DNA of 18,346 nucleotides from an uncultured Anaerostipes sp. (GCA_900756035.1 CAAEIR010000123.1:1-18346); one strand, 5' to 3'. Shown: positions 6,815-14,288, counted from the first letter of the stretch. Program-made: numbers and translations. The notes: generated from the letters alone by a model not told the origin.

Positions 6815-6821
6815 GTGTTAT

Positions 6822-6959
6822 ATGAGTTCTGATGAAAAAATGATTGAAGCAATAAAGAAGATTTTGTCCAGGGGAAATACGGCAGAAATAAAAAAGCGAA
6901 AAAATGATGTGATTATCCTGGAGGTGGAGAAGAAAATTACATATCAAACTAATAGATAG
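6822..6959 (+). CDS. 45-residue basic protein, unknown
   Basis: ATG at 6822, with TAGGTG a few bases before, opens MSSDEKMIEAIKKILSRGNT and ends KKITYQTNR. It resembles a common small clostridial phage protein with the pattern ILxRGNTAEIKKxKD, sometimes found between tail or helicase genes; function unknown. It starts seven bases after the chaperone-like gene and is the last gene before the terminator at 6986. Confidence 0.65.
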   Translation: MSSDEKMIEAIKKILSRGNTAEIKKRKNDVIILEVEKKITYQTNR

Positions 6960-6985
6960 AGTGGTATCTATTAAAGGCTAAATGG

Positions 6986-7027
6986 AGCCGGGAATTTTGC
7001 GATATATGCAAGATTTCCGGCTTTTTC
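6986..7027 (+). terminator. Strong terminator between tail chaperone cassette and tape measure gene
   Basis: A 15-bp stem (6986-7000 with 7008-7022, two G-U pairs) with a 7-nt loop and a TTTTT tail. It is the best terminator in the tail region and lies only about 35 bp before the tape measure start, so that gene needs read-through, antitermination or its own start. Confidence 0.88.
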
Positions 7028-7056
7028 TGTCTCTTAGGAAGTGAGGAACTGGGATA

Positions 7057-10029
7057 TTGAAAGCAGATGGAAATATTGTTATTGATACAAAAATCAATTC
7101 AGATGGGATGCAGCGTGGTATATCAGAAATTAAAGGCTCCATGACAAAGCTGGGTGGCATAGTGAAAGGCATCGGTAAGGCCATTATTACCGCTTTTGCG
7201 ATAAAGCAGATTGTGCAGTTCGGTAAAGAATGTTTGGAACTGGGGTCCGATTTGGCAGAGGTACAAAACGTTGTAGATGTGACTTTTCCTAGCATGACAA
7301 AACAGGTGGATGATTTCGCAAAGGCGGCGGCAGATTCCTTTGGGCTTTCTGAGACGATGGCAAAAAAATATGTCGGTACATTTGGAGCAATGTCTAAATC
7401 CTTCGGCTATTCAGAAAGCGCGGCCTATGATATGGCTACAGCATTAACTGGGTTAACAGGTGATGTCGCAAGTTTCTATAATTTGTCGCAGGAAGAAGCA
7501 TATACAAAATTGAAATCCGTGTTTACGGGGGAGACGGAATCGCTTAAGGAATTAGGCGTTGTCATGACACAAAGTGCATTAGACCAATATGCCCTTGCAA
7601 ATGGTTTTGGAAAAACCACCAATAAAATGACGGAGCAGGAAAAGGTTGCCTTACGCCTACAATTTGTACAGAACCAGCTTTCAGCGGCAAGCGGTGATTT
7701 TGCCCGTACATCGGATTCATGGGCCAATCAGGTAAGGATTTTTCAGTTAAGGTTACAGTCTTTAAAGGCTACGATTGGACAAGGGCTTATAAACCTGTTC
7801 ACGCCTATTATAAAGGCAATAAATGTATTCCTTGAACGGTTGTCAACAGCAACCACGGCATTTAAAAATTTTACAGAAACGGTAATGGGTAAGAAGTCTG
7901 TAAATAGCGGAGCTGCACAAGCGGCTGGTGAAATGGCAGAGGTACAGGCTGGATATGAGGGCGCGGCTGATGGTGCGGAGGACTTTGCAGATGGAGTAAA
8001 AGACGCGGGAAAACAGGTAAAGAAATCATTGGCACCCTTTGATAATTTGATACAGATTCAGCGTGATGCAGAGGAAGGTTCAGAAAATACGGGAGATAGC
8101 AGTATAATGCCACCGGGATTGTCTCCTGATGAACAGCAGACAGAATCACCGTTTTTAAAGAATGTCATGGAAACCCTGGAGGCAATCAAACAAAGGCTGA
8201 TTGAGATAGGGGGAATCTTTCAATCCGGGTTCTGGCAAGGTCTGGGGGATTATAAGCCTGTCCTGGATTCAATAAAAACAAACATAGCAAGCATTGGCAA
8301 TAGTCTGAAAGATATTTTTACGGACCAGGGCGTTATGTCGGCCTTTAATACCATGTTGGATACCATTTCCTACAACTTGGGAAGAACTGCCGGGTCGTTT
8401 GCCAGTGTTGGACTGACAATAGCTGATAATCTGACTGGAGGAATAGCATTATATCTTGAAAGTGCAAAGGACAGAATCAAGGGTTATCTGATAAGTATGT
8501 TTGATATCACATCAGAAATCAGTACCATAGGCGCCGATTTTGCGGTGGCTGTAGCGGATATTTTTTCAGTATTTAGAAGCGATACGGCAAAGCAAATCAC
8601 GGCTGATATTATAGCAATCTTTGCAGATATATTCATGGGGATTACAGAACTGTCAGCAAAGTTGTTCAGGGATGTGTTGGACACGATTCTTACCCCATTT
8701 GTAGAGAACAAAGATAAGATAAAAGAAGCCCTTACAAATACGATGGAGCCAATAAAAACCGTCCTTGATTCTATTTCACAGGGCATAACTGAGACATTCG
8801 AGAATTTAAACAAGATGTATGACGAGCATATTGCTCCGCTGTTTGAATCTATTAAGAATGGGCTGTCTGAAATCCTGGGGAATCTGCTGGATGGTTATAA
8901 CAAGTACATTGCCCCAACCCTTCAAAAACTGGCAGATAAATTCTCAGAAGTATATGAAGGTACGATACAGCCGCTTATTAATAAAATTATTGAGCTGATA
9001 GGGAAAGTTGCAGATTTAATCAAGGTAATATGGGATGAATATTTAAAGCCTTTACTTAGTTGGATATCTTCCAACATACTGCCCGTTGTTGCCCCTATAC
9101 TGGAGACAATAGGCACGTACCTGCTTAACCTGATTGACACGGCGGCATCTGTTTTGGATGGGCTGATAACGGCCTTTTCTGGAATTATAGATTTTCTGAC
9201 AGGTGTATTTTCTGGAGATTGGGAAAAAGCATGGGAAGGTATCAAGGAAATATTTGGAGGCGTTATTGATGCCATTATGGGCCTTGTGGAAGGTCTGATA
9301 ACGTCACTAGGCGATTTTATTAGTGGAGGGCTAGAAAGTATTGGCGCAATCATAGAAACGGCGCTAAACGGCCTTTTAGGGGCGGTAGAGGAAGCATGGA
9401 AGCGTATTTCCAGTACCGTCAAGGGATTATGGGATGCTTTAAAGGGGGATGCACAGAATATATTTGAAGGAATCGGACAGGAGATAGAATCAGTGTGGGA
9501 TTCTGTAATGAATAAGACTACTGAAATATGGAACAGTATTGTGACGGTAATAAAGAATACGATAGCGAAGATTGTTTCAGGTATCGAGGGCATGGTAAAT
9601 TCGGTGATATCCGGGATAAACAAAATTATTGAGGCAATCAATAGGGTAATGGATAAGGTGGGAATTGCAATCCCTACCATCCCTAATTTGAACCTATCAG
9701 GCAAAACCAGTTATCCGGCCTCTGCCTATGCAGCAGTACCATTTAGAATGCCAATGCTTGCAACTGGTACAGTAGTGCCACCACGGGCCGGAATGTTTGC
9801 GGCTATCCTGGGAGACAACAACCGTGAAACAGAAGTGGTATCCCCGCTATCAACTATGAAGCAAGCCCTTAAAGAAGCACTGGCAGAAAGCAATATATCC
9901 AGCGGAAACCAAATTGCTAAAGCAGAGCTAATACTTGATGGCACAAAATTTGGTCAGCTTGTGGTTAAGTTCGGGAACAACGAAAAGAATCGTGTTGGTG
10001 TAAGAATGGTAACGGAAGGAAGTGTATAA
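7057..10029 (+). CDS. Phage tail tape measure protein
   Basis: A 990-residue protein that sets the length of a siphophage tail by stretching through its tube. Seen: the N-terminal strand DGNIVIDTKINSDGMQRGI; the conserved tape measure core (about 60-270, with LTGLTGDVASFYN and LQSLKATIGQGLINLFTPII); a long helical middle with membrane-like hydrophobic helices (about 400-740); tryptophan-spaced helical repeats (about 780-860); and the C-terminal block VVPPRAGMFAAILGDNN (about 905-921) with SPLSTMKQAL that is typical of this family. The TTG start has GAGGA about ten bases upstream. The frame is open throughout. At roughly 1.5 angstrom per residue a tail near 150 nm would be expected. Its normal downstream partners (distal tail and tail endopeptidase/fibre genes) are absent here. 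Confidence 0.95.
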   Translation: MKADGNIVIDTKINSDGMQRGISEIKGSMTKLGGIVKGIGKAIITAFAIKQIVQFGKECLELGSDLAEVQNVVDVTFPSMTKQVDDFAKAAADSFGLSETMAKKYVGTFGAMSKSFGYSESAAYDMATALTGLTGDVASFYNLSQEEAYTKLKSVFTGETESLKELGVVMTQSALDQYALANGFGKTTNKMTEQEKVALRLQFVQNQLSAASGDFARTSDSWANQVRIFQLRLQSLKATIGQGLINLFTPIIKAINVFLERLSTATTAFKNFTETVMGKKSVNSGAAQAAGEMAEVQAGYEGAADGAEDFADGVKDAGKQVKKSLAPFDNLIQIQRDAEEGSENTGDSSIMPPGLSPDEQQTESPFLKNVMETLEAIKQRLIEIGGIFQSGFWQGLGDYKPVLDSIKTNIASIGNSLKDIFTDQGVMSAFNTMLDTISYNLGRTAGSFASVGLTIADNLTGGIALYLESAKDRIKGYLISMFDITSEISTIGADFAVAVADIFSVFRSDTAKQITADIIAIFADIFMGITELSAKLFRDVLDTILTPFVENKDKIKEALTNTMEPIKTVLDSISQGITETFENLNKMYDEHIAPLFESIKNGLSEILGNLLDGYNKYIAPTLQKLADKFSEVYEGTIQPLINKIIELIGKVADLIKVIWDEYLKPLLSWISSNILPVVAPILETIGTYLLNLIDTAASVLDGLITAFSGIIDFLTGVFSGDWEKAWEGIKEIFGGVIDAIMGLVEGLITSLGDFISGGLESIGAIIETALNGLLGAVEEAWKRISSTVKGLWDALKGDAQNIFEGIGQEIESVWDSVMNKTTEIWNSIVTVIKNTIAKIVSGIEGMVNSVISGINKIIEAINRVMDKVGIAIPTIPNLNLSGKTSYPASAYAAVPFRMPMLATGTVVPPRAGMFAAILGDNNRETEVVSPLSTMKQALKEALAESNISSGNQIAKAELILDGTKFGQLVVKFGNNEKNRVGVRMVTEGSV

Positions 10030-10033
10030 ATAA

Positions 10034-10070
10034 TCCCGCTGTCGTTTTTAAATGGGTGATGGCAGCGGGA
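10034..10070 (+). other. Stable hairpin after the tape measure gene
   Basis: A 10-bp stem (10034-10043 with 10061-10070, one G-U pair), 17-nt loop, no T run. It probably acts as a 3' end stabiliser or weak terminator. Confidence 0.6.
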
Positions 10071-10114
10071 AAGTCACATTGCTTTTATTATATCAGAAGG
10101 ATGGTGTATAAGCA

Positions 10115-10450
10115 ATGAGGATAAGGGACAAGAGCTTAAGCGATTACGGAATAGATTGCAGCCGGGCGGCTGAATTAGTGGAACTTGCCAGACTGGAAGA
10201 AAATAAAGGCTTAATATGCAAGGCGGCTGATTTAAGTAATCCAGGGCTATCTACATTTATTATTGAATCTCTCACACAAAAAAGGGGGTATGACCGTATT
10301 TATATTAAATCATATATTCCCGCTAAACGTGATGATTTTTACGCATATCGCAGAAAGACATTAGCATTGTTTAGTCTGCTGCTGGAAGGGAAAGCGCCTA
10401 TAATACCGAGGGATAGGAGGATACGGAGAAATTCCCGCATAGTTAGTTAA
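10115..10450 (+). CDS. Recurrent small clostridial protein, unknown function
   Basis: A 111-residue basic protein (MRIRDKSLSDYGID...). Landmarks are SDYGID near the start and YIPAKRDDFYAYRRKTLALF near residues 67-86. I recall this DYG...IP..K.DFY.YRRKT layout from many short genes in clostridial phages and integrative elements, where its function is not known. The basic C-terminus (APIIPRDRRIRRNSRIVS) would suit nucleic acid binding. AGGATG lies upstream of the ATG. It follows the hairpin after the tape measure gene and is not obviously part of that transcript. Confidence 0.7.
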   Translation: MRIRDKSLSDYGIDCSRAAELVELARLEENKGLICKAADLSNPGLSTFIIESLTQKRGYDRIYIKSYIPAKRDDFYAYRRKTLALFSLLLEGKAPIIPRDRRIRRNSRIVS

Positions 10451-10613
10451 AATAGAAGGAAAGGGCATTCTGGTTCGTTGTATAGGGTAATTCTTATATT
10501 ATGAATGGATGCTGTAATAGGCTTATCGGTGTTGGCAGGGGGTCACTCAATGGGAATACCTTATTATGTGCGGATAAGAGAGAAAACTATATAGCAAAAT
10601 TCGAGGTGATAAC

Positions 10614-10880
10614 ATGCAAAATAATTTGATAAAGGCCGGGAAAACAGTACAATATTTTACTATACTGGCAACAGTCACCCGCCTGGAAGAACAAGATAAA
10701 TATGAGGGTATGTTGCTGCTGAGACAGAAAGGAAAGGAGCGCGCAAGGTATGAAGCAAGCGATATTCGAGTACTGTCAAAGAGTAAAGAAACGGTATATA
10801 AGCAATTGCGACAAATTGCAGAGTTGTACCCACCAAAAGAGGATATACATATTTTAGACCTGGAGGAAAACAAGGCATGA
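10614..10880 (+). CDS. Small hypothetical protein
   Basis: An 88-residue protein (MQNNLIKAGKTVQYFTILAT...), mixed strand and helix, charged, no membrane segment. GAGGTG precedes the ATG. It overlaps the next gene by four bases (ATGA), so the two make a pair. The 160 bp before it contain only a 14-codon stretch (10550-10594) with no support. I do not recognise the family. Confidence 0.7.
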   Translation: MQNNLIKAGKTVQYFTILATVTRLEEQDKYEGMLLLRQKGKERARYEASDIRVLSKSKETVYKQLRQIAELYPPKEDIHILDLEENKA

Positions 10881-11098
10881 ATAACATTGCAGAGAGGTAT
10901 CGACTCGCCCATCTTATGAAACAACAGGAGGCGGGAGTAAAGAAGAAATTACGATGGAATACCCCGGCAGAGGTACGGCGCTCACTGGCCCGCGTCAATA
11001 ATTGGGTCGTCAATGGAGAAATAACGGCAAAGGAGGCGAATGCTATATTCTATTCGGCTAATCTTATTCTTAAAGCATTAGAGCAAGAAAAACAGTGA
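10877..11098 (+). CDS. Small helical hypothetical protein
   Basis: A 73-residue basic helical protein (MNNIAERYRLAHLMKQQEAG...). The C-terminal part (RSLARVNNWVVNGEITAKEA then NAIFYSANLILKALE) follows a pattern common in short phage and plasmid proteins where an Asn-Gly turn separates two helices; its function is unknown to me. Its four-base overlap with the previous gene suggests the two products act together, perhaps as a small DNA-binding complex. No T-tailed terminator follows. Confidence 0.7.
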   Translation: MNNIAERYRLAHLMKQQEAGVKKKLRWNTPAEVRRSLARVNNWVVNGEITAKEANAIFYSANLILKALEQEKQ

Positions 11099-11532
11099 TA
11101 TCACCAACTTATCGTAACGTGTCGGTGGGACAGGCACGTTAGAATTACTCTTGTCGCTGGGTTATGCAAAGCTGATTAAGATAATGGTACTGGCCTGGGG
11201 CGGTGAAATACCGGGTCAGTATTTTTCTACCCCAGGACAATCAGATAATGCTTTATGATATCATAGTTTGAAACTGCGCAAAAGTGCGCACAAAAAAAGA
11301 ATAGACTAAACTAAACGCTATCCCTCTGCCGGTATCAACTATAGGCACATATACGTTGACGAATGCACAAAATGCACTAAAATGCATACAAAAAAAGCCC
11401 AGGTCAAAAATGAGGTATAATTTTATGACAATCCGAGGGGGCAGTGAAACAGTCCTACCTTAGATGAGTGTGAGTCAAGGGGGCTAGAGTAGGTGGAAAA
11501 CGATTTGTTAGGCCTGGACAATACTGGAATGA
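11099..11532. other. Gene-free stretch with hairpins
   Basis: No supported gene in 434 bp. It holds a TAACGTG/CACGTTA stem (11115-11121, 11135-11141), a CCTGGGG/CCCCAGG stem (11194-11200, 11230-11236) enclosing an inner GGT...ACC stem, a double TGCGCA (11275-11280, 11285-11290) followed by an A run, and the iteron promoter at 11356-11390. The last part is the decayed 5' end of the BRO gene. The CCTGGGG stem encloses a T run rather than being followed by one. Confidence 0.6.
11356..11390 (+). promoter_or_regulatory. Promoter overlapped by 10-bp iterons
   Basis: Three tandem units with exactly 10-bp period, AATGCACAAA, AATGCACTAA, AATGCATACA (11362-11391), one helical turn each. They start directly after TTGACG (11356-11361); TAAAAT (11378-11383) is a possible -10 with 16-bp spacing. 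A protein bound here would cover the promoter of the downstream antirepressor remnant. A second possible -10, TATAAT, lies near 11416. Confidence 0.6.
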
Positions 11533-11832
11533 GTTAGGACAGTAGAGACTGAGAATGAGGTTTACTTCGTTGGAAAGGATATAGCTGGCATCCTCGGGTA
11601 CCAAAACGGTAGTCGAGATATTAACCGCCATGTAGACGAAGATGACAGGCGCAAAGTTATGTTTTTTGACGGGAATCAGGATAAGGAAACTATTATCATT
11701 AACGAATCCGGGCTTTATTCCCTGGTGCTTTCTAGTAAGTTGCCAAATGCGAAAAAATTTAAGCGTTGGGTAACAAGTGAAGTCCTCCCCTCTATCCGCA
11801 AAAATGGTGGCTATATCTCCGGGCATACCTGA
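11533..11832 (+). pseudogene. BRO-N domain antirepressor, start lost
   Basis: From 11533 the frame reads VRTVETENEVYFVGKDIAGI and on through NESGLYSLVLSSKLP and FKRWVTSEVLPSIRKNGGYI, the signature of the BRO-N domain found in phage antirepressors. A TGA at 11530-11532 stands in frame directly before it and no usable start lies near, so the 5' end is lost. A stop at 11830-11832 cuts it before the usual C-terminal KilAC or ORF6C domain. Intact homologues bind a CI-type repressor or DNA. It lies behind the iteron promoter. Confidence 0.85.
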
Positions 11833-11880
11833 CGGATTTCACGGCCGAAAATTCGGCAGCCAAAAAATACTTTTTTCCCA

Positions 11881-12471
11881 AAATGGAATAAAGAGGCAAG
11901 TAAGAGAGTTACATGATGGACTGGAAATCAAGAGCAACTTCACGACATGGTTTGACCGTATGTGTGAGAATGGTTTAACTGAAAACGATTATACGGTTAT
12001 GTGGAGCGATTCCAAAAATGGAAACGCTGTAGAGTTTGAGAAAATGCGGATTACATATTGGTTACTCAAAAAAAAGAAACCAATAATCCAAAGAATCCGG
12101 TGACGGAATTTACTGACTATCAGATTTCAGTAGACATGGCAAAACAGATTTGCATGAGGGATTGGAGATTAGAACTGAATTCGCAAAGTGGTTTTCAAGG
12201 ATGTGTAAGTACGGTTTTTTCAATAAAATGGACTATTTTAGAGGTTATCGTCAAAAATGACAAAAACTCAAAAGGCGGTAGGCAGCAACAGATTTATATG
12301 ATTTACTTTGGAAGTGATGAAATGACCAGCGTACTTACACCTCCGGAGGTTCAAAACAACGGCGGTGTGCAGATTAGAGAGCTTCAAGACTATATTGTTT
12401 CTGTTGACACAGCAAAGCATATCTGCCTTATTAGCCGCACAGAAAAAGGCAAGCAATGGTCAGACCATTGA
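11881..12471 (+). pseudogene. Mosaic AntA/AntB antirepressor remnants
   Basis: Three pieces of AntA-type domain follow one another. Piece 1 (about 11896-12045): VRELHDGLEIKSNFTTWFDR to SDSKNGNAVEFEK. Piece 2 in a shifted frame (about 12046-12150): ADYILVTQKKETNNPKNPVT to SVDMAKQICM; restoring one A in the GAGAAAATGCGG run at about 12035-12046 would join the two. Piece 3 (about 12370-12471): VQIRELQDYIVSVDTAKHIC to SRTEKGKQWSDH, missing the middle of the domain between REL and DYI. Each piece overlaps the same part of the family, so this is a product of repeated recombination between related antirepressor genes, now broken. Confidence 0.8.
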
Positions 12472-12649
12472 CATGCTGAAGGGCGAAAACACCGTTCTTC
12501 TGGAGGATGTTGATTACAATACTTGCCACCCAAATTAGGGAAGCGAAAAATGAGTTGAAAACGACTATAAAAGTGCTTTCCAAATTTGAAAAGCGGTCGT
12601 AATAGAGAACGGAATATGGATTTATAGAATGAAACGACTTTTACTCTCT

Positions 12650-12680
12650 TAGGGTATACGGTATTTTACCGTATACCCTA
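12650..12680. other. Perfect 14-bp hairpin
   Basis: TAGGGTATACGGTA (12650-12663), TTT, then its exact reverse complement (12667-12680). There is no T run on either strand. It separates the antirepressor remnants from the convergent XRE gene and could stop both transcripts by structure or be a protein site. About 170 bp before it (12472-12649) hold only debris. Confidence 0.75.
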
Positions 12681-12772
12681 ATTCTGCTTAGAATCCCTTT
12701 GTGGTGTAAAACAAAATATCTGGGGAAACACAGCAGCCAGACCTTTATATCTCTGTGACAATATAAAGCAAA

Positions 12773-13006
12773 TTATAGTGCAGCTTTTTCTACAAACTTT
12801 AGTTCTTTTCCGCATAATTCCAAAATTACATATAGCTGATTGAGAGTAAATCGCTTTGGGTCACTTTTTCGTTCTGCTAGAGATGCCTTACTTAATCCAA
12901 TATATGCCGCTAATTCATCGTCATTGAAATTGTTTCTAATTTTTGCTTCAGCAACAAGAACGCGAATATCATCAAGTTGCCGCTCCATTTTATTATTTTT
13001 TCTCAT
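12773..13006 (-). CDS. Small XRE helix-turn-helix protein
   Basis: A 77-residue protein. Residues about 25-65 form a helix-turn-helix (NFNDDELAAYIGLSKASLAE, then RFTLNQLYVILELCG). AAAGGAT lies eight bases before the ATG at 13006; a second in-frame ATG six codons later has no site. It overlaps the upstream small ORF by 14 bp and ends about 90 bp before the 12650 hairpin. Likely a local regulator; the basic HTH plus no effector domain would also suit an antitoxin-like DNA binder. Confidence 0.8.
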   Translation of the reverse strand: MRKNNKMERQLDDIRVLVAEAKIRNNFNDDELAAYIGLSKASLAERKSDPKRFTLNQLYVILELCGKELKFVEKAAL

Positions 13007-13139
13007 TTAAAATATCCTTTGCATTATGAACTATATGTTTACTTTGCTCTTGAATATAGCTAGATTCTATAAAAAGGTCTGCCCAATTTTGAGGAGACCC
13101 CAATCCGCTGGTTATGTTTTGGTTTACGCTGGTGCTCAT
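12993..13139 (-). CDS. Possible 48-residue protein, unknown
   Basis: Reading from an ATG at 13139 gives MSTSVNQNITSGLGSPQNWA and ends HNAKDILNEKK. The same frame stays open to an ATG at 13241, but that part runs through two hairpins and into the toxin gene and looks non-coding. No strong ribosome site is seen. It overlaps the XRE gene, which supports it being translated with it. No recognisable domain. Confidence 0.4.
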   Translation of the reverse strand: MSTSVNQNITSGLGSPQNWADLFIESSYIQEQSKHIVHNAKDILNEKK

Positions 13140-13147
13140 GTTTCTAT

Positions 13148-13201
13148 TAGGTGTCGTGTTTCGCGACACCCTACGGGGGTACGGCGTTCTACAGTACCCT
13201 A
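13148..13201. repeat. Two adjacent hairpins of the TAGGGT...ACCCTA type
   Basis: Hairpin 1: GGTGTCG (13150-13156) with CGACACC (13164-13170), flanked TAG...CTA. Hairpin 2: GGGTAC (13177-13182) with GTACCC (13194-13199), followed by TA. Both lie between the toxin gene and the small downstream ORFs. Each ends in ACCCTA, as does the larger hairpin at 12650-12680. Confidence 0.6.
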
Positions 13202-13218
13202 TGCTGCATTCGTTTAAG

Positions 13219-13491
13219 TTACATTCCAAATAAATCCGCATGGGTTCCGGTTCGCTGCAACAGCAATTCTGTTTCGGTTTGCTGGTAAATCAATAACCAA
13301 TCGGGCTGCAAATGGCATTCTCTGTAACCGACATAGTTTCCTGATAAATTATGGTCCTTATTCTTTTCTGGCAATGGGGCCGGGATTCTTAATGTGTCAA
13401 CTGCATTCTGAAATATGGATACATCAAGGCCGCGTTTCACACAAGTTTTGAAATCTTTCTTGAATCTGGTAGAATACCGCACATCTAACAT
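13219..13491 (-). CDS. YafQ-family mRNA endonuclease toxin
   Basis: A 90-residue RelE-superfamily toxin that would cut mRNA on the ribosome and stop growth when its antitoxin is lost. The family's catalytic set is complete and lies at constant offset from E. coli YafQ (H50, H63, D67, H87, F91): here H47 (DHNLSG), H60 (CHLQPDWLLIY), D64, H84 (GTHADLF) and F88. The start is 2 bp after the antitoxin stop, the normal antitoxin-toxin order. AGGAC-like bases within the antitoxin end serve as ribosome site. The gene is intact, so the pair may hold the element in the population (addiction). Confidence 0.92.
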   Translation of the reverse strand: MLDVRYSTRFKKDFKTCVKRGLDVSIFQNAVDTLRIPAPLPEKNKDHNLSGNYVGYRECHLQPDWLLIYQQTETELLLQRTGTHADLFGM

Positions 13492-13493
13492 GG

Positions 13494-13703
13494 TCAGTCC
13501 TCCATCAGTTCGTTTATAAGGTCCTCGGTGCTTCCGGTAAAAAGATGGCCTCCCCCGTTCTCTAGCTCTGCAAATGCTTCCAATGTTTCAGTATTGGGTA
13601 TTTCATCCGGGATAGCAGCTCCTTGGAGATATGGGATTATGAAAACAAGCTTACCTTCGGGAATCTGGTCAATTAAGCTTTTGGCTAAGTCTCTATTACT
13701 CAT
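13494..13703 (-). CDS. Antitoxin partner of the YafQ-like toxin
   Basis: A 69-residue acidic protein directly upstream of the toxin. The first part (SNRDLAKSLIDQIPEGKLVF to YLQG) matches small clostridial antitoxin-type proteins that begin with this helix pair; the end (ETLEAFAELENGGGHLFTGS, then DLINELMED) resembles the toxin-neutralising tail of RelB/DinJ antitoxins. It lacks the classical ribbon-helix-helix start of DinJ, so how it binds DNA is not clear. GAAAGGAG precedes the ATG. Expression probably depends on the XRE gene at the head of this operon. Confidence 0.8.
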   Translation of the reverse strand: MSNRDLAKSLIDQIPEGKLVFIIPYLQGAAIPDEIPNTETLEAFAELENGGGHLFTGSTEDLINELMED

Positions 13704-13730
13704 AGTTTTAAGCTCCTTTCTGCAATGATA

Positions 13731-14288
13731 TCAAAGTTTTAATTGGCTAAAGTCAATGGAAAAATCCTCATATATGTTGACCTTAACAGAATCGTTGAAT
13801 CGGTAAATGGTGGGGGGAGTTTCATTCGGAAAATCATAGACCACAATAATTTCCCTAGCTGGGTCTACAATCCAGTATTCCCGTACCCCCGCGCCCTGAT
13901 AGAGGGCCAGCTTTTTATAATAGTCCATCTGGCGGCTGGAAGGGGATACAATTTCTATAATCCAATCCGGCGCACCATTGCAGCCCTTACTGTTCAATTT
14001 GTCTTTGTCGCAAATAACGGATATATCTGGCTCCAGGTAGTTTGTATTATTCTTTTCATCCTCTGCCTGGAGGAACACGGCAAACGGAGCCGGGAATACC
14101 TCGCAGGAACCATTATTGTTGCGGATGTGGTTTCCTATCTCCAGGTGCAGGAATGACAATGTTCTTTGATGCGCTGTGCTGGGTGGGGCCATGTAATAAA
14201 TCTGTCCGTTAATTAGTTCAGCCCGTTCACCTTCTGGCAGATTGTAAATATCGTCAATGGTATGGATTCTTTCTTTTGGTAATGGCAT
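13731..14288 (-). CDS. Uma2-family (DUF820) PD-(D/E)XK nuclease-like protein
   Basis: A 185-residue protein with the family's landmarks in order: the N-terminal YNLPEGERAELINGQIYYMA (14-34), LEPDISVIC (85-93, E86 and D88), IIEIVSPSS (110-118, E112), and K125/K126 in DYYKKLALY, then REYWIVDP. D88, E112 and K form the expected PD-(D/E)XK site. Members are very common in cyanobacteria and clostridia; their substrate and role are not established, though nuclease folds beside toxin genes often suggest DNA processing or defence. AGGAAGGAG precedes the start, four bases after the XRE stop. The antitoxin-toxin pair follows in the same operon. Confidence 0.9.
   Translation of the reverse strand: MPLPKERIHTIDDIYNLPEGERAELINGQIYYMAPPSTAHQRTLSFLHLEIGNHIRNNNGSCEVFPAPFAVFLQAEDEKNNTNYLEPDISVICDKDKLNSKGCNGAPDWIIEIVSPSSRQMDYYKKLALYQGAGVREYWIVDPAREIIVVYDFPNETPPTIYRFNDSVKVNIYEDFSIDFSQLKL

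Noticed and set aside
6286..6852. 188-codon minus-strand frame across the tail chaperone gene
   Set aside because: Antisense of a well-supported plus-strand gene with good ribosome sites; composition is that of a shadow frame.
8922..9704. 260-codon open frame on the minus strand inside the tape measure gene
   Set aside because: It is fully inside a clear tape measure gene, has low-complexity Ile/Ser/Pro-rich composition typical of an antisense frame, and no ribosome site.
11455..11826. 123-codon minus-strand frame over the BRO remnant
   Set aside because: The plus strand shows a clear BRO-N domain; the antisense frame has no recognisable feature.
12058..12471. Intact 137-residue protein from ATG 12058
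   Set aside because: Its two ends match the same part of the AntA domain and the middle has no family character; it is a chance open frame over recombined remnants.
13743..14156. 137-codon plus-strand frame opposite the Uma2 gene
   Set aside because: The minus strand encodes an unmistakable Uma2 protein with complete motifs; this is its shadow.
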